Source: Serpula lacrymans var. lacrymans S7.9 (lineage: Eukaryota > Basidiomycota > Agaricomycetes > Boletales > Serpulaceae). Taken from it: DNA of 64,000 bases. The stretch covers positions 2,306,882 through 2,370,881 of the forward strand of contig NW_006763295.1 of the NCBI RefSeq assembly GCF_000218685.1. The letters run 5' to 3'. Below the pieces are notes generated by a model. The model was given only the letters and a program-made list of their open reading frames with translations. It was not told where the DNA came from and made no database searches. Within the stretch, counting starts at the first letter, position 1; every line of letters starts with the position of its first letter. This document shows, in pieces, positions 1 to 10,754 of this stretch. Made by a program: the position numbers and the translations under genes.

Positions 1-311
1 CCTCCTCAAAACCACACACCCATACATCTTTGGTTTTACTTTGAAGGATCTGAACCAAAACACGGGCAAAAAGAAATGGGATATTCAGAGTCATATAGGT
101 CCAAGGTGCTACATAAATTGTCATAGTTGTGATACAATAGTACAGATCATGTACATAGCATTTGTTCTCTACAGTAGCTGTTTCAGCTGAAACCTTTATG
201 TGCTTTTTCCTGGTGTGACTAGCCACAAAATGCTGAGTTCAAGCCAAATGTGCTGCTCATGGTGCCTTCTCTATTACTACTGAAGTGGGGGTTCCTGCCA
301 AAGGTCCTTAC

Positions 312-354
312 TTCGGACCAGACTAACGAGTGGTCCCAGCTAGTCTGGTCCGAA
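312..354. repeat. Perfect 14-bp inverted repeat (hairpin)
   Basis: Bases 312-325 and 341-354 are perfect reverse complements separated by 15 bases. The repeat lies near the middle of the 1-655 element and could form a cruciform or an RNA stem-loop. Confidence 0.7.
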
Positions 355-391
355 ACATCATTTCAACCTTCTCCCCGTGGGATACAGTGAA

Positions 392-413
392 ACCCATAGC
401 ATCTGCTATGGGT
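392..413. repeat. Perfect 10-bp inverted repeat, 2-base loop
   Basis: Bases 392-401 and 404-413 are exact reverse complements with a two-base spacer, giving a near-palindrome about 40 bases downstream of the previous hairpin in the same element. Confidence 0.7.
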
Positions 414-655
414 ACACCACATGCACATTATTCCTCCGGTCAAGTGTTGCTCGCCGTTGTCGATGATGAGAACTGTTGTTAGAAAAAAACACACACAAAA
501 ACAAACAAACACACAATCCTCCCAGATTCCACGGAACTTGTTTATGGGCTTTGCCTCCTAGAACAGTGGAGTGGTCTGGTTGTTCGTGGGGTGGTACGTA
601 TAACAATCCTTCAAAGTAAAACCCAAAGATGTATGGGTGTGTGGTTTTGAGGAGG

Positions 656-1414
656 AGGGATAGTTGGAATGCAGAAAGATAGGGGCTTTGTGGCGAGTAT
701 AGACGAACACTACCTTGCTAATTGTAGCACAAGGTAGGTTTGAGAATGACAATGTGACAAGGTTCCCAGTGATAGCAGGCTCCTGACGCACAAACTGTAG
801 TGCTCAGAAGGACTCTAATCGAAAGGGATGAAAATGACTTTCAAAAGTGGAGAGTGACGATGACAGCAGATAACAGTGGTAGCAGTGGGAAGTGTTGTGA
901 CCACACTGGATCACAAGTAGAAGAGTAGTGAACTTGAGATTAGAGAAGAAGTCTGGATTCGAGTTCTTGTTGTTTTTACAAGGTAGAATACAGGGGTTTA
1001 TATAGTAAAAGAAAAGTAGGCTATGCACAGTATAGCTGTGCAAAAAGAATGAGAAAGAATATGAAGGAAGGAATGTACACTGACAAATCCTGCGTAGGTA
1101 GTACAGGATAAGATTGTCAAAAAAAGGAAAAGAAAGGGATAGAACAATGAATGCTGTGAGTAATGTCACAGGTTTGTACAGCCATAAAGTAAAGTCCAAT
1201 AGCAAAAAGAGAGCAGGAAAATCATGATGTCATGGGAAGATACAGTAAAAAAAGGGCTGGGCAAAACACTATCAGTATCAACACAGTTCCTTTATTGTCA
1301 GTCAGGCATTCTAAAAAATATGTGTCCATAAAAATGATTCAAAAATCAAAAATAATCGCACTGTAAATGAATGTTCTGCTGAAAAAAAAGAAACTGGAGC
1401 CACCGGTCCACCAC
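656..1414. other. Gene-free A/G-rich stretch
   Basis: Purine-rich sequence with short A and G runs and a TATA-like tract near 998-1004. Open frames here have no recognisable motifs and biased composition. It resembles degraded repeat or untranslated DNA. I see no supportable gene. Confidence 0.5.
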
Positions 1415-2152
1415 CTAGTCCAAATCCGACAGTTCCATGGCCTTACCAATGGACTGGTTGTGTTGGACCACCTGGTCAAACGAGGGAGGGAGAGGAGTAG
1501 TCCCAATTTGGAACAAGTGAGTCCCAGGCAGCGTGTGGTAGGTGTAGCTGTAGCGAAGACGATGGACAAAAGATAAGTGTACCCAAGTGAATGGGACAGC
1601 AATGAACATGGGCGACGCAAGGGGATGAACCTTCTCCAGCTCAAAAACTACCCACCCACGCTCCAACCAGGCAAGACAAGCGACTGATATTTTGATAGTA
1701 TATGATGGTAGATCGACGTTATAAAGATGGACCTGTTGTCCTATTTGAACCAGCCGCCGGGGCTTTGCTGATATCAGCAGTGGCACGTGGTAGTCGACGG
1801 ATTGGCGACGGAAGCGGATAGGAAGTGGTGACATCAGAAATGGTGGGGGAGCAAAGAAGATGAGGAGGAGGAGGCTGGAGGTGACGAGGAGGTGAACTAA
1901 AATGGGGATCCAGAAACGACCGTCGGGTGAGAATAAAAACGAGAGTAAGGGACCCATGGTGGGGCTAGGCAAAGGAAGGGAAGTGAAGGAAATGACAAAA
2001 GCGAGGGCGCAATGCAATGTGTAGCCAGTGGCGACGCGAAAATTTGCCGAAATGCCGAAACGCGGAAAGTACCGAATGGAAAAGCAAAGGTGAGCGTGAC
2101 TGGATTGCCTAATAGAGGTGGTGCTGATCAGCCACAAGTTCAAAAAAGGCAA
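1415..2152 (-). CDS. Uncharacterised ORF with hydrophobic segments
   Basis: A 245-codon open frame on the minus strand. The first 2152-side codon is TTG, so a real start, if any, would be an internal ATG such as the one preceding GPLLSF. Around residues 60-110 there are two hydrophobic stretches that could span a membrane; the C-terminal half is mixed and soluble-looking. I recognise no family. It lies between a repeat structure and transposon-like debris, so it may be a chance ORF or a remnant. Confidence is low because only the length of the open frame supports it. Confidence 0.25.
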   Translation of the reverse strand: MPFLNLWLISTTSIRQSSHAHLCFSIRYFPRFGISANFRVATGYTLHCALAFVISFTSLPLPSPTMGPLLSFLFSPDGRFWIPILVHLLVTSSLLLLIFFAPPPFLMSPLPIRFRRQSVDYHVPLLISAKPRRLVQIGQQVHLYNVDLPSYTIKISVACLAWLERGWVVFELEKVHPLASPMFIAVPFTWVHLSFVHRLRYSYTYHTLPGTHLFQIGTTPLPPSFDQVVQHNQSIGKAMELSDLD

Positions 2153-2632
2153 TATTAATTACTATTCCATGTGGCACTGTGCCTGTGTGGCGCAAAGGCG
2201 AGTCTTTTTGAATATTCACTTCGTTATTGACACCTGTCCATGCTACCAATCAACTTTGGTGCATGACATTGGTCAAAAAATGTGTGATCCTTTCGCAGTA
2301 AATGGCATGATGCCCTCCATATCCTGTAAAAAAATCCAGCCCGTTTTTTTGAACAGGCACATCAATGTGTGAGCCTGCAACTGATAAGACATAGTTAGTA
2401 TTCTTTTAACTGTAAGAAAAAGAAGAAAACGCACCTTTTGGGACACATACTGGCTTCACATTTTCTCAGTGCTTTTGTTGCATATATTTGCACCAAGAAT
2501 GGGGTCCCAGGACAAGCCTGACTGCTGTCGGTAGGTTTCTATTGCCGAGTAGGTTGCTCTAAGCAGAACGAGAGGGCACAGTTGTTAGTTATCAGTAGAG
2601 TAAAACATTTTTTTTTGAAATGAAGGACTTAC
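2153..2632. other. Gene-free stretch
   Basis: About 480 bp of AT-rich DNA with no coding signal I can support. Confidence 0.4.
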
Positions 2633-2834
2633 CCCAGTCCATTCTGTCTTACACATTTTGGCCGTCTTGATAGGGCCTGCAGATTTAAGAGGTCCTAATG
2701 TTGGAAGGATGGGGGTAAATACTGATTCCTTGAAGTTGCTGCCATTGCCAGCTTGAGCCTTGACAGATTTGAGGAACCAGAGCAGTTCTTTCGTTTCTTG
2801 ATCATTCCATACAGTCTTTTCAAATGAGACAGAT
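2633..2834 (-). pseudogene. Myb/SANT-like DNA-binding domain fragment
   Basis: The minus-strand frame reads WNDQETKELLWFL, then a Gly/Asn linker, GSNFKESVF, and KTAKMCKTEW. This is the spacing of the Myb/SANT-like domains of many Agaricomycete transposon-derived proteins: an acidic first helix after W, then 'NFK.S.F', then 'KT...CK.KW'. A good GTAAGT donor follows the second conserved Trp at 2632, as expected if the domain is the first exon of a larger gene. I find no convincing downstream exon or upstream start, so I call it a fragment. Such domains are commonly tied to PIF/Harbinger-like elements, and the repeat-rich surroundings fit. Confidence 0.5.
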
Positions 2835-3440
2835 GCCACGACGAGAAGAAGATAGCGGGATACCAAGGAGACCATGTTTAAAGTGGACTCCCTGTACTGC
2901 AAACAACGAGAACGCTGTTGGGATGAGCTTGATTCTATGGATGTTGGCAATCGATGTTGATTGACCATACAGCAGGCAGTAGGCCTTCAGACTCCGACGC
3001 CCGCAGCATCGGCAGCCTCCTACCTGCGCGCATGTTTTGCTCGTTTGCTCGTCTCCAAACAAGCTCTAACAAATGTCACTAACTTAAAGCTAAAGCTCAA
3101 AATAATAGCATTAAACTACCATTAAACTAGTACATCTTTTACACAAATAATCAACAATTATATAGTAAAGCTGTTATAAATATAGTTGTTTAAACACTAA
3201 AAAATCACAGCTTGGCTAAATGAAAACTGAGAGTCAACCTTTTAGTTACATATTAGAAGCAAGCTAGTCTGCTTGTTACTGTTCTATTCCTGTGGTGCTT
3301 GGTTATATTCAATGGTATGTAAAGAGTTTATGATTTAATGGTCTTATCTAATCACAAACTTGGACATTATCTACTGGCAACTGTATAGTGCCAACTTGTC
3401 TTATCAGTAAGTACTTACTCAATTTAATTAAATATCTTAC
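2835..3440. other. AT-rich gene-free stretch
   Basis: About 600 bp, strongly AT-rich, downstream of the NLR pseudogene. I see no gene, RNA or repeat structure. Confidence 0.4.
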
Positions 3441-3442
3441 AC

Positions 3443-5960
3443 TATTTCTCCTGGCCTGCCAAAGCTCTCCCATACAATGCCTCAGCTTCTGTATACTTTC
3501 CCTGTGATGAATACACTGCTGCCAGGTTGTTCACAATTCTCAGTGTGTGTGGGTGCTCAGCACCAAGTGTAACAACCTAGAGTTTGTATACTCTGGCGCA
3601 CAACTAGAACTAACTATAAAGGTAGTGAGGGGAGTGGTTACCCTTAGGATAGGACCAAGTTAGTTGTGGGTAAACAACAGGAGGACTCGCTGAGGAGTCT
3701 CCTGGATCTATTGAGGTATTTATACTACTACAGGTTGTTTGTACATGTTGTACTATACAGTTGATAAGGCAGTGGCTGATGATGTCAGAGGACGCAGCCC
3801 GTGTGACCAGCTCTGCTGTGTGAGAGACTTGTAGCTAAAATAAGAAGAAAAGCAGTGCAGCACGAGAAAGAGGAGTTTGAACAAAAGGAAAGTGCCGCAT
3901 GGCACAGTGTGAGAAAACTACAGTAAAAGGTTAAAGCGGAGAATGAAAATAAAAGGAAAGGTCCAAAAATGTGTTATCATAACACCAAGCTGTTTCTCCC
4001 GGCCTGCCAAAGCTCTCCTATACAATGCCTCAGCTTCTGTGTACTTTCCCTGTGATGAATACACTAATTCCAGGTTGTTCACTGTCACCAGTGTGCTCAG
4101 CACCAAGCTGTTTCTCCTGGCCTGCCAAAGCTCTCCCATACAATGCCTCAGCCTCTATGTACTTTCCCTGTGAATCATACACTGCTGCCAGGTTGTTCAC
4201 TGTCAGCAGTGTGTTTGGATGCTCAAAACCAAGCTGCTCCTGCTTGATTTTCAGAATTTCAATGTACACTGTCTCTGTGTCTTTATATCTTCCTTGGATG
4301 TGCATGTATTCTGCCATGAAAAATCTCCCACCAAGAAGCTTCTGGTTTGCTCCCTGTATATTTTCTATGTTTGCCAATGATTGTACGTGTGAAGCAATTA
4401 GGGCACACTGTGGCCAACATTTGGGGGAACCAGTATCAGAGATATTGTCTATAGCAACCCCTATGAAATCGACAGTGCAGTCGAAGAAGTCCTCCCAGAA
4501 ACCATCCACTCTTGTCATCTCTCGAACAAGAAAGCTGGTTAAATCATGCATGTGTAACACAGTGGCATCCACACTGCCAGTACAGTAAACCAATGACAGT
4601 TCTTGTAGCTGTCGAATGACTCGAGACAGACCAATAGAACATATCATAGCAGAGAGATGTTCTATCAGAGTGCTCTTGATCAAGACCATCTCTGTCTCTT
4701 CGAAGGTATTGTTGCTTTTGCCGTTTTTATATGCAGCTTGTGCATGATAGTTCGCACAATTCCACCCTTAGGCTGGGGATGTGCATCCATTACCTCTGCA
4801 GATATCTGATGCTTGGTTTCAGTAATGTTCTTCGCAGTCTCGATGATGACATTTAAAGCAATGCTTTCTGGGTCAAAGAACGAAAGCAATTTAAGAAAAT
4901 TCCTAGTGTCAGTATCTTGAAATGCGTGCTCCAGAAGACTGCCAAGCACAGCAGCAACAGACTTTGCCTCGTAATCGTCGAGATCATTGTCCCACTGTAT
5001 CATCTTCACATGCACACATATAATCAGCGCTCATAATAACATCCCTGTATAGAATAATACTTGCCTGTGATTTTTGGGTGGAATCTTTATATAGAACCAA
5101 CCTGTCCTCTACGCTGTACGTCGACTGTCTCTTGAAAGACCCAGCCTGCACTATGGCCAGCGGCAGTCGTCCGACGCAGTTCACCATCTACTCTACTCCT
5201 TCGCATCCAGCACGTCGAGATGGACTACATTATCCGGCTGTCCTGCAGCAAGAACCACCAGGTCTGCGACATGCTGAGTTCGGGTGGTGTATAAAATCCT
5301 TCCCTGTGCATTTGAGTGAGGCAGATATGTTCAGAGAAATTTAACTGTGTCTCTCGAGACATTGTCGAACACGATGAGCCAAGATAGAGGACCGGATTTC
5401 TCAAACCAGTCACGGACGAACATCAGCTTTGCCTCTTGATCCTGATGCAAATCCGATTTCCCAGTGAAATATAAGACCCTAGCAAAGCCTTCTTGAAGCT
5501 TCTCTACGGTAGTACTAGAAATCCAAAACACGTGCGAGAATCGTTTATTGTCATATTCCGTTTTGGCGTACTGCAAGGCCAGCTGAGTCTTTCCAAGACC
5601 AGGCATTCCGTAGATCGCGCATTGGGTAGGTCGGTCACCCTGGCTTGTATCAAACAACTTTTGCAGTTGCTCCAGGTCTTTTACATGCCCAGTAAAGTGA
5701 GGAGATAAGAGATCGATGTGGGGATCGATGAACCGGGGCAAGCTCCTCGGATCATCATTTCGTTGGCTAGGGGTGGTAGCGACCTGATAGCTATTTGTGA
5801 TAGTCATGGTTCCACTAAAGTGGCTACCGACGTCGACAAAGTTGCCTCCCCTAGCGCCTGTATTTTGAGCCCCATGAAAGAACCCAGGCCTAGCGCCAGA
5901 GCCAGAGTCAATATCTTGTGTATGCGTAGTATCGGGCATCGAGGTTTTGTTCAAATCCAT
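3443..5960 (-). pseudogene. Decayed NB-ARC/TPR NLR-like gene
   Basis: Starts at 5960 (MDLNKTSMPD). The N-terminal ~75 residues contain a Gly/Phe motif (FFHGAQN...RGGNFVDVGSHF) of a kind common in Agaricomycete NLRs. An NB-ARC domain follows, with P-loop GMPGLGKTQLALQ and Walker B WLIVFDN. Family knowledge: such STAND NTPases act as intracellular sensors, here with kinesin-light-chain-like TPRs (NNLAAVYDSQGKY.EAE).

Lesions: an in-frame TGA at 5331-5333, after which the same frame continues as ILYTTRTQHVADL; a gap near 5208 where about 50 residues of NB-ARC seem missing before VGRLPLAIVQAGSF; frame breaks near 4690 and 4097; and a solo LTR inside the TPR array. A GC-AG intron (5004-5064) restores the frame between TQKSQ and MIQWDND. 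I infer a non-functional gene. Confidence 0.8.
3568..3984. mobile_element. Solo LTR (417 bp) with 5-bp target duplication
   Basis: The element begins TGTAACA and ends TAACA, i.e. TG...CA ends. It is flanked on both sides by CCAAG (3563-3567 and 3985-3989). Removing it and one copy of CCAAG restores the TPR sequence exactly as in the neighbouring repeat copy (4098-4125), which gives the empty-site sequence. It contains a TATA-like tract near 3718-3725. No internal retrotransposon coding region is present, so this is a solo LTR left by LTR-LTR recombination. Orientation is not determined. Confidence 0.85.
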
Positions 5961-6316
5961 CGAGTATAGTGCGATTCAGTTGGTAAGGTTGGTTTAGCAA
6001 AGTAGGGGGTGGGAAGGAGTAGGAATGAGGCAGTGGCGTGCAGCAGGCGCTGAACGTTGAACATTCTCACGCAGGGGCCAAGCAGGTATGCACAGCAAGT
6101 TCGCAGTGTGTTGATCAATATATTTCTATCCTCACAATGGGCTTGATATGGCAGACATAACTACGATATAGAAAACATCTATTGCAAAAAAAATACACAC
6201 AAGTGTCCTTGAGCATGATAAAGAGAAATATGAGATAAAAAGCAGCGGAGCGAAATACAACACAAAAACATGTCCGTCACAGATTACCCAACAACTTGAA
6301 AATGCAACTAGTTAGC
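5961..6316. other. Intergenic, NLR 5' side and proline-rich gene 3' side
   Basis: 356 bp upstream of the NLR pseudogene start and downstream of the proline-rich gene on the same strand. No feature is recognised. Confidence 0.4.
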
Positions 6317-8615
6317 TCAAATATCATTCCTCCGCTTACTCAACTTTCGCCGATGAGATCCTTCCTTGAACAAGTTAGCTTTCTCAGTCTCTTTCGCCTT
6401 CTTTGAACCAGATCCTGCGATGAGAGGAATAGAGTTTGTAGAAGAGAGAGGGACAACGAAAGGCAGAGGAGTGTTTGGCGGATAAATACCACTTCTCTTT
6501 CGTAGTCTCCGGCTCTCTGGGACCATCTGTGGTATTTCCTGAGTAGGGGGTGGGAATTGGTCTGGGTATGTAGAAGGATTGTGAGGAGGGCCGTGAGAAT
6601 ACGCATGTTCGTGCTGCTGGTACCGTTGCTGGTGATGAAATGGTGGCCGTTGAGCGTGCTGGTAATCGGCCTGGGGTAGAGGTGGCGGCGGCGGTTGAAG
6701 TGGGGTAGGCATAACAAGATGTTTGGGAAGGTGACGAACTTTGGGCGGTCCTGACCGCAGGCTAGGAGGGAGGCTAGTCTTAGAATTGTAGGCCGTGTTT
6801 GAACCACCGAATGTGTTACCCTGAGCTGTGGAGTTACTTTGAATGGGAGGCGAGTGGTGACTGGCTTTAGGAGGAGGGGGAGGTAATGGCCGGTCTGTAA
6901 CGTACATCAGCTCCTCTGCCGAACTCGTCGACTGAGGGGTCATAACCACAGGCCTAGACGACTTACGATTCTGGTCCCATTCTTGATGACCAACATAGTT
7001 GGTAGGGGATTGACGGTCGTCCGCTGGGGCATGGTGTCTATTCGTAGGCGCGCTATTTCCGGGATGAGAATAATCCGCCACCTGGTGAAGGTGAGGTGGA
7101 TCGGTCCCCCTGGTAACCTGGTCATAGCGGGGAACTCGCGGATTCGAAGTAGGGGCATGCATGGCGCGATTTTTTACAACTGGTACAGATCGACTTCTTG
7201 AGTGTTCGGGGCGCGATGGCGAACCGTTTGTAGGTTGAGCACCTGCGTGAAGTATTTGATCGTCACTAAAAGGTTCAGCAGAAAAAGAAACGCCCGGTCG
7301 AGTGTCGTATGTAACCCTGCGAGGAAGTATTTGTCCAGGACGGAGATTCAGCGACAAACCATGGAATACTCCAGGTTTAGGTGGATCCACTCGTGGAGGC
7401 TACATCCATATGAAAATCTAGTGCTAAGAAACCAGTTCATTGCACATACTTTTATTCGTCTTTGCTTTGAGGGACCACGGGACGTCTTGCGTAAATATAA
7501 CTGAGCACAAAATATCTTGAGAAAGTATTCATAAGACCCACCTCGCTTCGAACCTTCTGCAGATCACCTCCCAATATTCCAGTGTCATCATATTTATGAG
7601 GAGGTCCAAGCTCAGCCAAGTTACTACCTATGGCTTCATAAGGACCACGGTGATGCCACCCTCCAAATGGGTCTGATTCGTCTAATTCATCAATGCGATC
7701 AAGTGCGCGCCAGTTTGGGTGATGTTGCACGGGATGGCCCCGACGTCCTATGCCGGCTCGATTGCTACCGTCTGCGTGGATTGGAGCGGTTGCAGATCTG
7801 GGAGGTGGATCCTCTCTCATTTCCTGTCGTACCGCAGGGGCTGAGACATTGCGGACGACGGCTGGGCGATCCATAGGTGGAGGATCATTCAGTGGTAGAG
7901 AAATCTCAGCCTCGTAGGCTGGAGGTGGGGAAAAGAAAGAGGGTAGAGAAGGCTTTTCCGATTGTGGAGAAGTAAGCGCGGAAGACGACGAAAATGTATC
8001 ATGTGTGAATGCAGATAAAGACAAAGTTGTGTGAGATTCCGTATACTCAGAAGAGCTAGGATAAGCTCGCTCTAGCTGATCTTCATGAATGGAAGCCGAT
8101 TCATCTCCAATAGTAGCCCTATTGGGTGATGGAGGTGGTGATGGAGTGGGGGGATTAACCGGTGGACTGAGAGCAACAGGGACCTGCATCGGAGACTTCG
8201 AAGGAACCTGTCTGTAAGACGCAGCAGCTGTCAAAGGGAAAAATGGATGCAGTGTAGGATCAGCTGAGAAGGCTGGATCATCGCGAAAAGAATCAGACAA
8301 GGGTCTTCTGAAGGCAGGTGTAGACGCTGGGGACATCATCGAGGACGGAGACTGTGCAGTTTGACCAGCAAAAGGGGGAGAATGTGAAGCATAAGAAAGA
8401 CCTGGAGGATACTGCTGACTGGCACTCGGATATGCAGATTTGGAACTGTCAGGGGAGCCACTGGGCAAAGTGGCATCGTGACCATACTGTTTGATGAAAC
8501 CTAAGGAGCGGTCGTCGTGTACCGTGCTTGGTGCATGATCCCAGCTGGATTGTTGTGGGTGTCGGTAGAAGATGCCCCAGGCCATAAGTTGCAGCAGAGA
8601 CCGTACGACGTACAA
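6317..8615 (-). CDS. Proline/serine-rich protein, function unknown
   Basis: Two long open frames join across one intron. Exon 1 ends ...LQKVRSE at a GTGGGT donor near 7547; exon 2 begins PPRVDPPKPG after a TAG acceptor near 7399, in phase. The product is about 730 residues, mostly disordered: many PPP runs, SPPPSP, PLPPPPP and a Lys/Arg-rich C-terminus (RRKLSKRRND). Near the N-terminus FYRHPQQSSWDHAP resembles the C-terminal half of a WW domain, but I cannot find the first Trp in frame. A further 5' exon may therefore exist and the true start is uncertain. It is divergent from the LYAR gene. Codon-scale openness over 2 kb argues for a real gene; no function is assigned. Confidence 0.65.
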
Positions 8616-9054
8616 AGATGAAAAGTGTGTGGGAACGGTGCTTCACCCCCACAAAGCTTCCATCACGACAAGTATAGGCAGTCTCTGGCTGGTCGGTAGC
8701 TGACCTAATCACGATATGCGACCATCGATATATCTGTCCAAGTACAAGATCTCCTCAGACTTAGGTGCATTATAACAATATCTTCGCACTATTCGGTGTA
8801 TGCATGGACGAGAGGATACCAGGGAAAGACGCGGGACCAGCATCGCTCAGTCGTTGGGACTGCAACACCGTAAATAATTAGATCGAAATTATCCCAGATC
8901 ACGTGCCCACTATTTTCTTTTCATAATTTCGATCGCTACTTGCTGAAGGGTGTTTGGAACACGCAAGTCCGTGCGGCCATCTCTCTTTTATTCCACAAAA
9001 TCAAGTTCCCGTTACTCGACGACATAAGAGACAATACCCAACTTAGCAGTTATA
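8616..9054. promoter_or_regulatory. Divergent intergenic region
   Basis: About 440 bp separates the proline-rich gene (minus) from the LYAR gene (plus) and must hold both promoters. I see no clear TATA box. Confidence 0.4.
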
Positions 9055-10433
9055 ATGGTCTCGTTTCAGTGCGTGTTCAATGTGTTATGATTTATGTCAA
9101 TGTAGATCACTGAGAACTGACAGGCATCACCCAGATGTCATGGTCAGGTATTTCGTTGTCCTATACAACCATATTGTCTCATTGTACTTCAACTACAGCT
9201 TGCGGCGATGTCGTGAAAAAACCAAAACTAGACCAGCATCGGAATTACTGTCATTCAGGCTTCGATTGCATTGATTGTCACACGACATTCAACTCGCCCA
9301 TGGAATACAAGGGCCACACGCAATGTATCAGCGAAGCAGAGAAGTACCAAAAAGGCCTGTGGAAAGGCGCCAAACCTGTATTTATTCGCTCTTTTCTCCT
9401 CTATTTTTTTAATATATCTTTGATCTTGGCTGTACGTTTAGAATCGAGGGAATCCAAGGGACCCTAATGTCGGTATGTATCAACGTGGTCGAGGAAACCG
9501 AGTTACGAGTAGTGGTCCCAATAGTGCTCCACTTGGTGCTCCCGCTCGGATGTCTACTGTTATCGCACCACCTATTGGAAGTACCCAAGATGCAGGTACG
9601 GACGACAGCAAAAAAGCAGGAAACCAGAAATCGCAGTCAACTGCTGGTAAAGATAACCAAAAAGAGGGTCTTTCCAAGTTAAACGTAAGTCGACAATGTG
9701 TACACACTCGTGACATATTCGCTAAAACATATTTGCTATAGGGAAACGAACATCTAGACAAAAATCCCAAAGGCGACGGGAAACCAGTAGAACCCAATTC
9801 AATACCATTGCCCTCATCTCCAGAAAAGGTCTCGGTAGAAGGTCCTGATAAAACGAAAGAAAGAAGGTGAAGAAAGCTAAGAAAGACAAAAAGAAGGCAG
9901 AGAAGTCTCCGGAATCTGACGACAAAGTCGATGACGAACCGAGCGCATCCACTGAGGACGCTACGGAGAGTACGAAGAAAAGGATAAGTCAGAGAAGAGA
10001 AACCGGAAATTGGAGGCTATAGCAGAGGATGAACTGCAACCCTAGTGGCTCGACTGCTGCTGAGGGTGTAAAAGAGAAGAAGAGTAGAAAAGAAAAGGGT
10101 GATAAACAGGAGAACGCTGCCGATCCTAGCACGAAGGGGGAAAAGAGCAAAAAGGATACACGAGTCGAAGGTGCAGGTGAGGGTGATGGAAAGACGGAGA
10201 AATCTAAGAAGCGGAAGAGAGAAGATGGTTTGGAACATAGTGAGAACTTGGTTGATCAAGTGAAAGACGTGAAAGAGAAGAAGAAGAAGAAGAAACATAG
10301 CGACTCGCAAAAGGAGGATATCACGTCCATGGACGTTGACTTGCCCACAACAAAAACAGACGCATCCGATGGGAAGGACAAAAAGCAGAAGAAGGACAAG
10401 AAAGCTAAGAAATCGAAAGATTTGGAAAGCTGA
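9055..10433 (+). CDS. LYAR-type C2HC zinc-finger nucleolar protein
   Basis: The exon near 9233 reads ACGDVVKKPKLDQHRN, then C-x-x-x-GFDCIDC, TFNSPMEYKGHTQC and SEAEKYQK, the zf-LYAR signature. LYAR-family proteins are nucleolar and act in ribosome biogenesis. The C-terminal half is a Lys/Glu-rich tail (KEKKSRKEKG...KKKKKKHSD), typical of the family. The canonical start would be ATG 9055 (MVSFQC), but the 9072-9232 splice is not resolved; an alternative ATG at 9135 (MSWS then intron) joins in phase. Later introns: 9381-9440 and 9685-9741. Between 9866 and 10046 the reading frame breaks. Either a 179-bp intron (GTGAAG...CCCTAG) is removed, restoring the frame, or there are small indels, since the skipped part itself looks Lys-rich and coding in two other frames. 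Confidence 0.8.
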
Positions 10434-10754
10434 GTTTAGTATGCTGGTGTGGTATGGTGGTTTCCCTGGGATTTGACGCATGTCTAGCTTTCATATCTCT
10501 GGCTGTGATTTATTTTACTCTTATAGATGTCATACTCATAGGTGTACCATCTATTGCTGCGATGTCGAGAAATCAATGATACTGCTATGCTCCGCGGTCT
10601 TCGTGTCTAGTGAGAAAAAAGGGATACACCTTTTCTATATTCTACAACAGTACATTGATCTGGGAGGCAAACATTACAAGCGATGACACAAAAACGAACA
10701 CACATAGGACCTAAGGGTATCAAAATGACTATGACAAGATATCTTCTGCCAGTA
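10434..10754. other. Convergent 3' intergenic region
   Basis: 321 bp between the converging LYAR and ATG3 genes; presumably 3' UTRs and polyadenylation sites. Nothing else is seen. Confidence 0.4.

Larger units (their letters stand above)
1..655. repeat. Inverted-repeat element with ~50 bp arms
   Basis: Bases 1-49 reappear as the reverse complement at 606-655, with one single-base indel. The arms enclose about 555 bp without a convincing gene. This is the layout of a MITE-like or other terminal-inverted-repeat element, but the left arm starts at the window edge, so its true end and any target-site duplication cannot be seen. Two further perfect inverted repeats lie inside. I infer a non-autonomous mobile element or an inverted duplication; no transposase is visible. 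Confidence 0.55.

Noticed and set aside
804..1205. 133-codon minus-strand frame, and a possible LTR at about 893-1278
   Set aside because: The frame is biased in composition with no motif. The LTR idea has TG/CA-like ends but no flanking duplication.
10017..10481. 154-codon minus-strand frame rich in Leu/Phe
   Set aside because: It is the antisense of the Lys-rich LYAR tail; such sequence always gives Leu/Phe-rich antisense frames.
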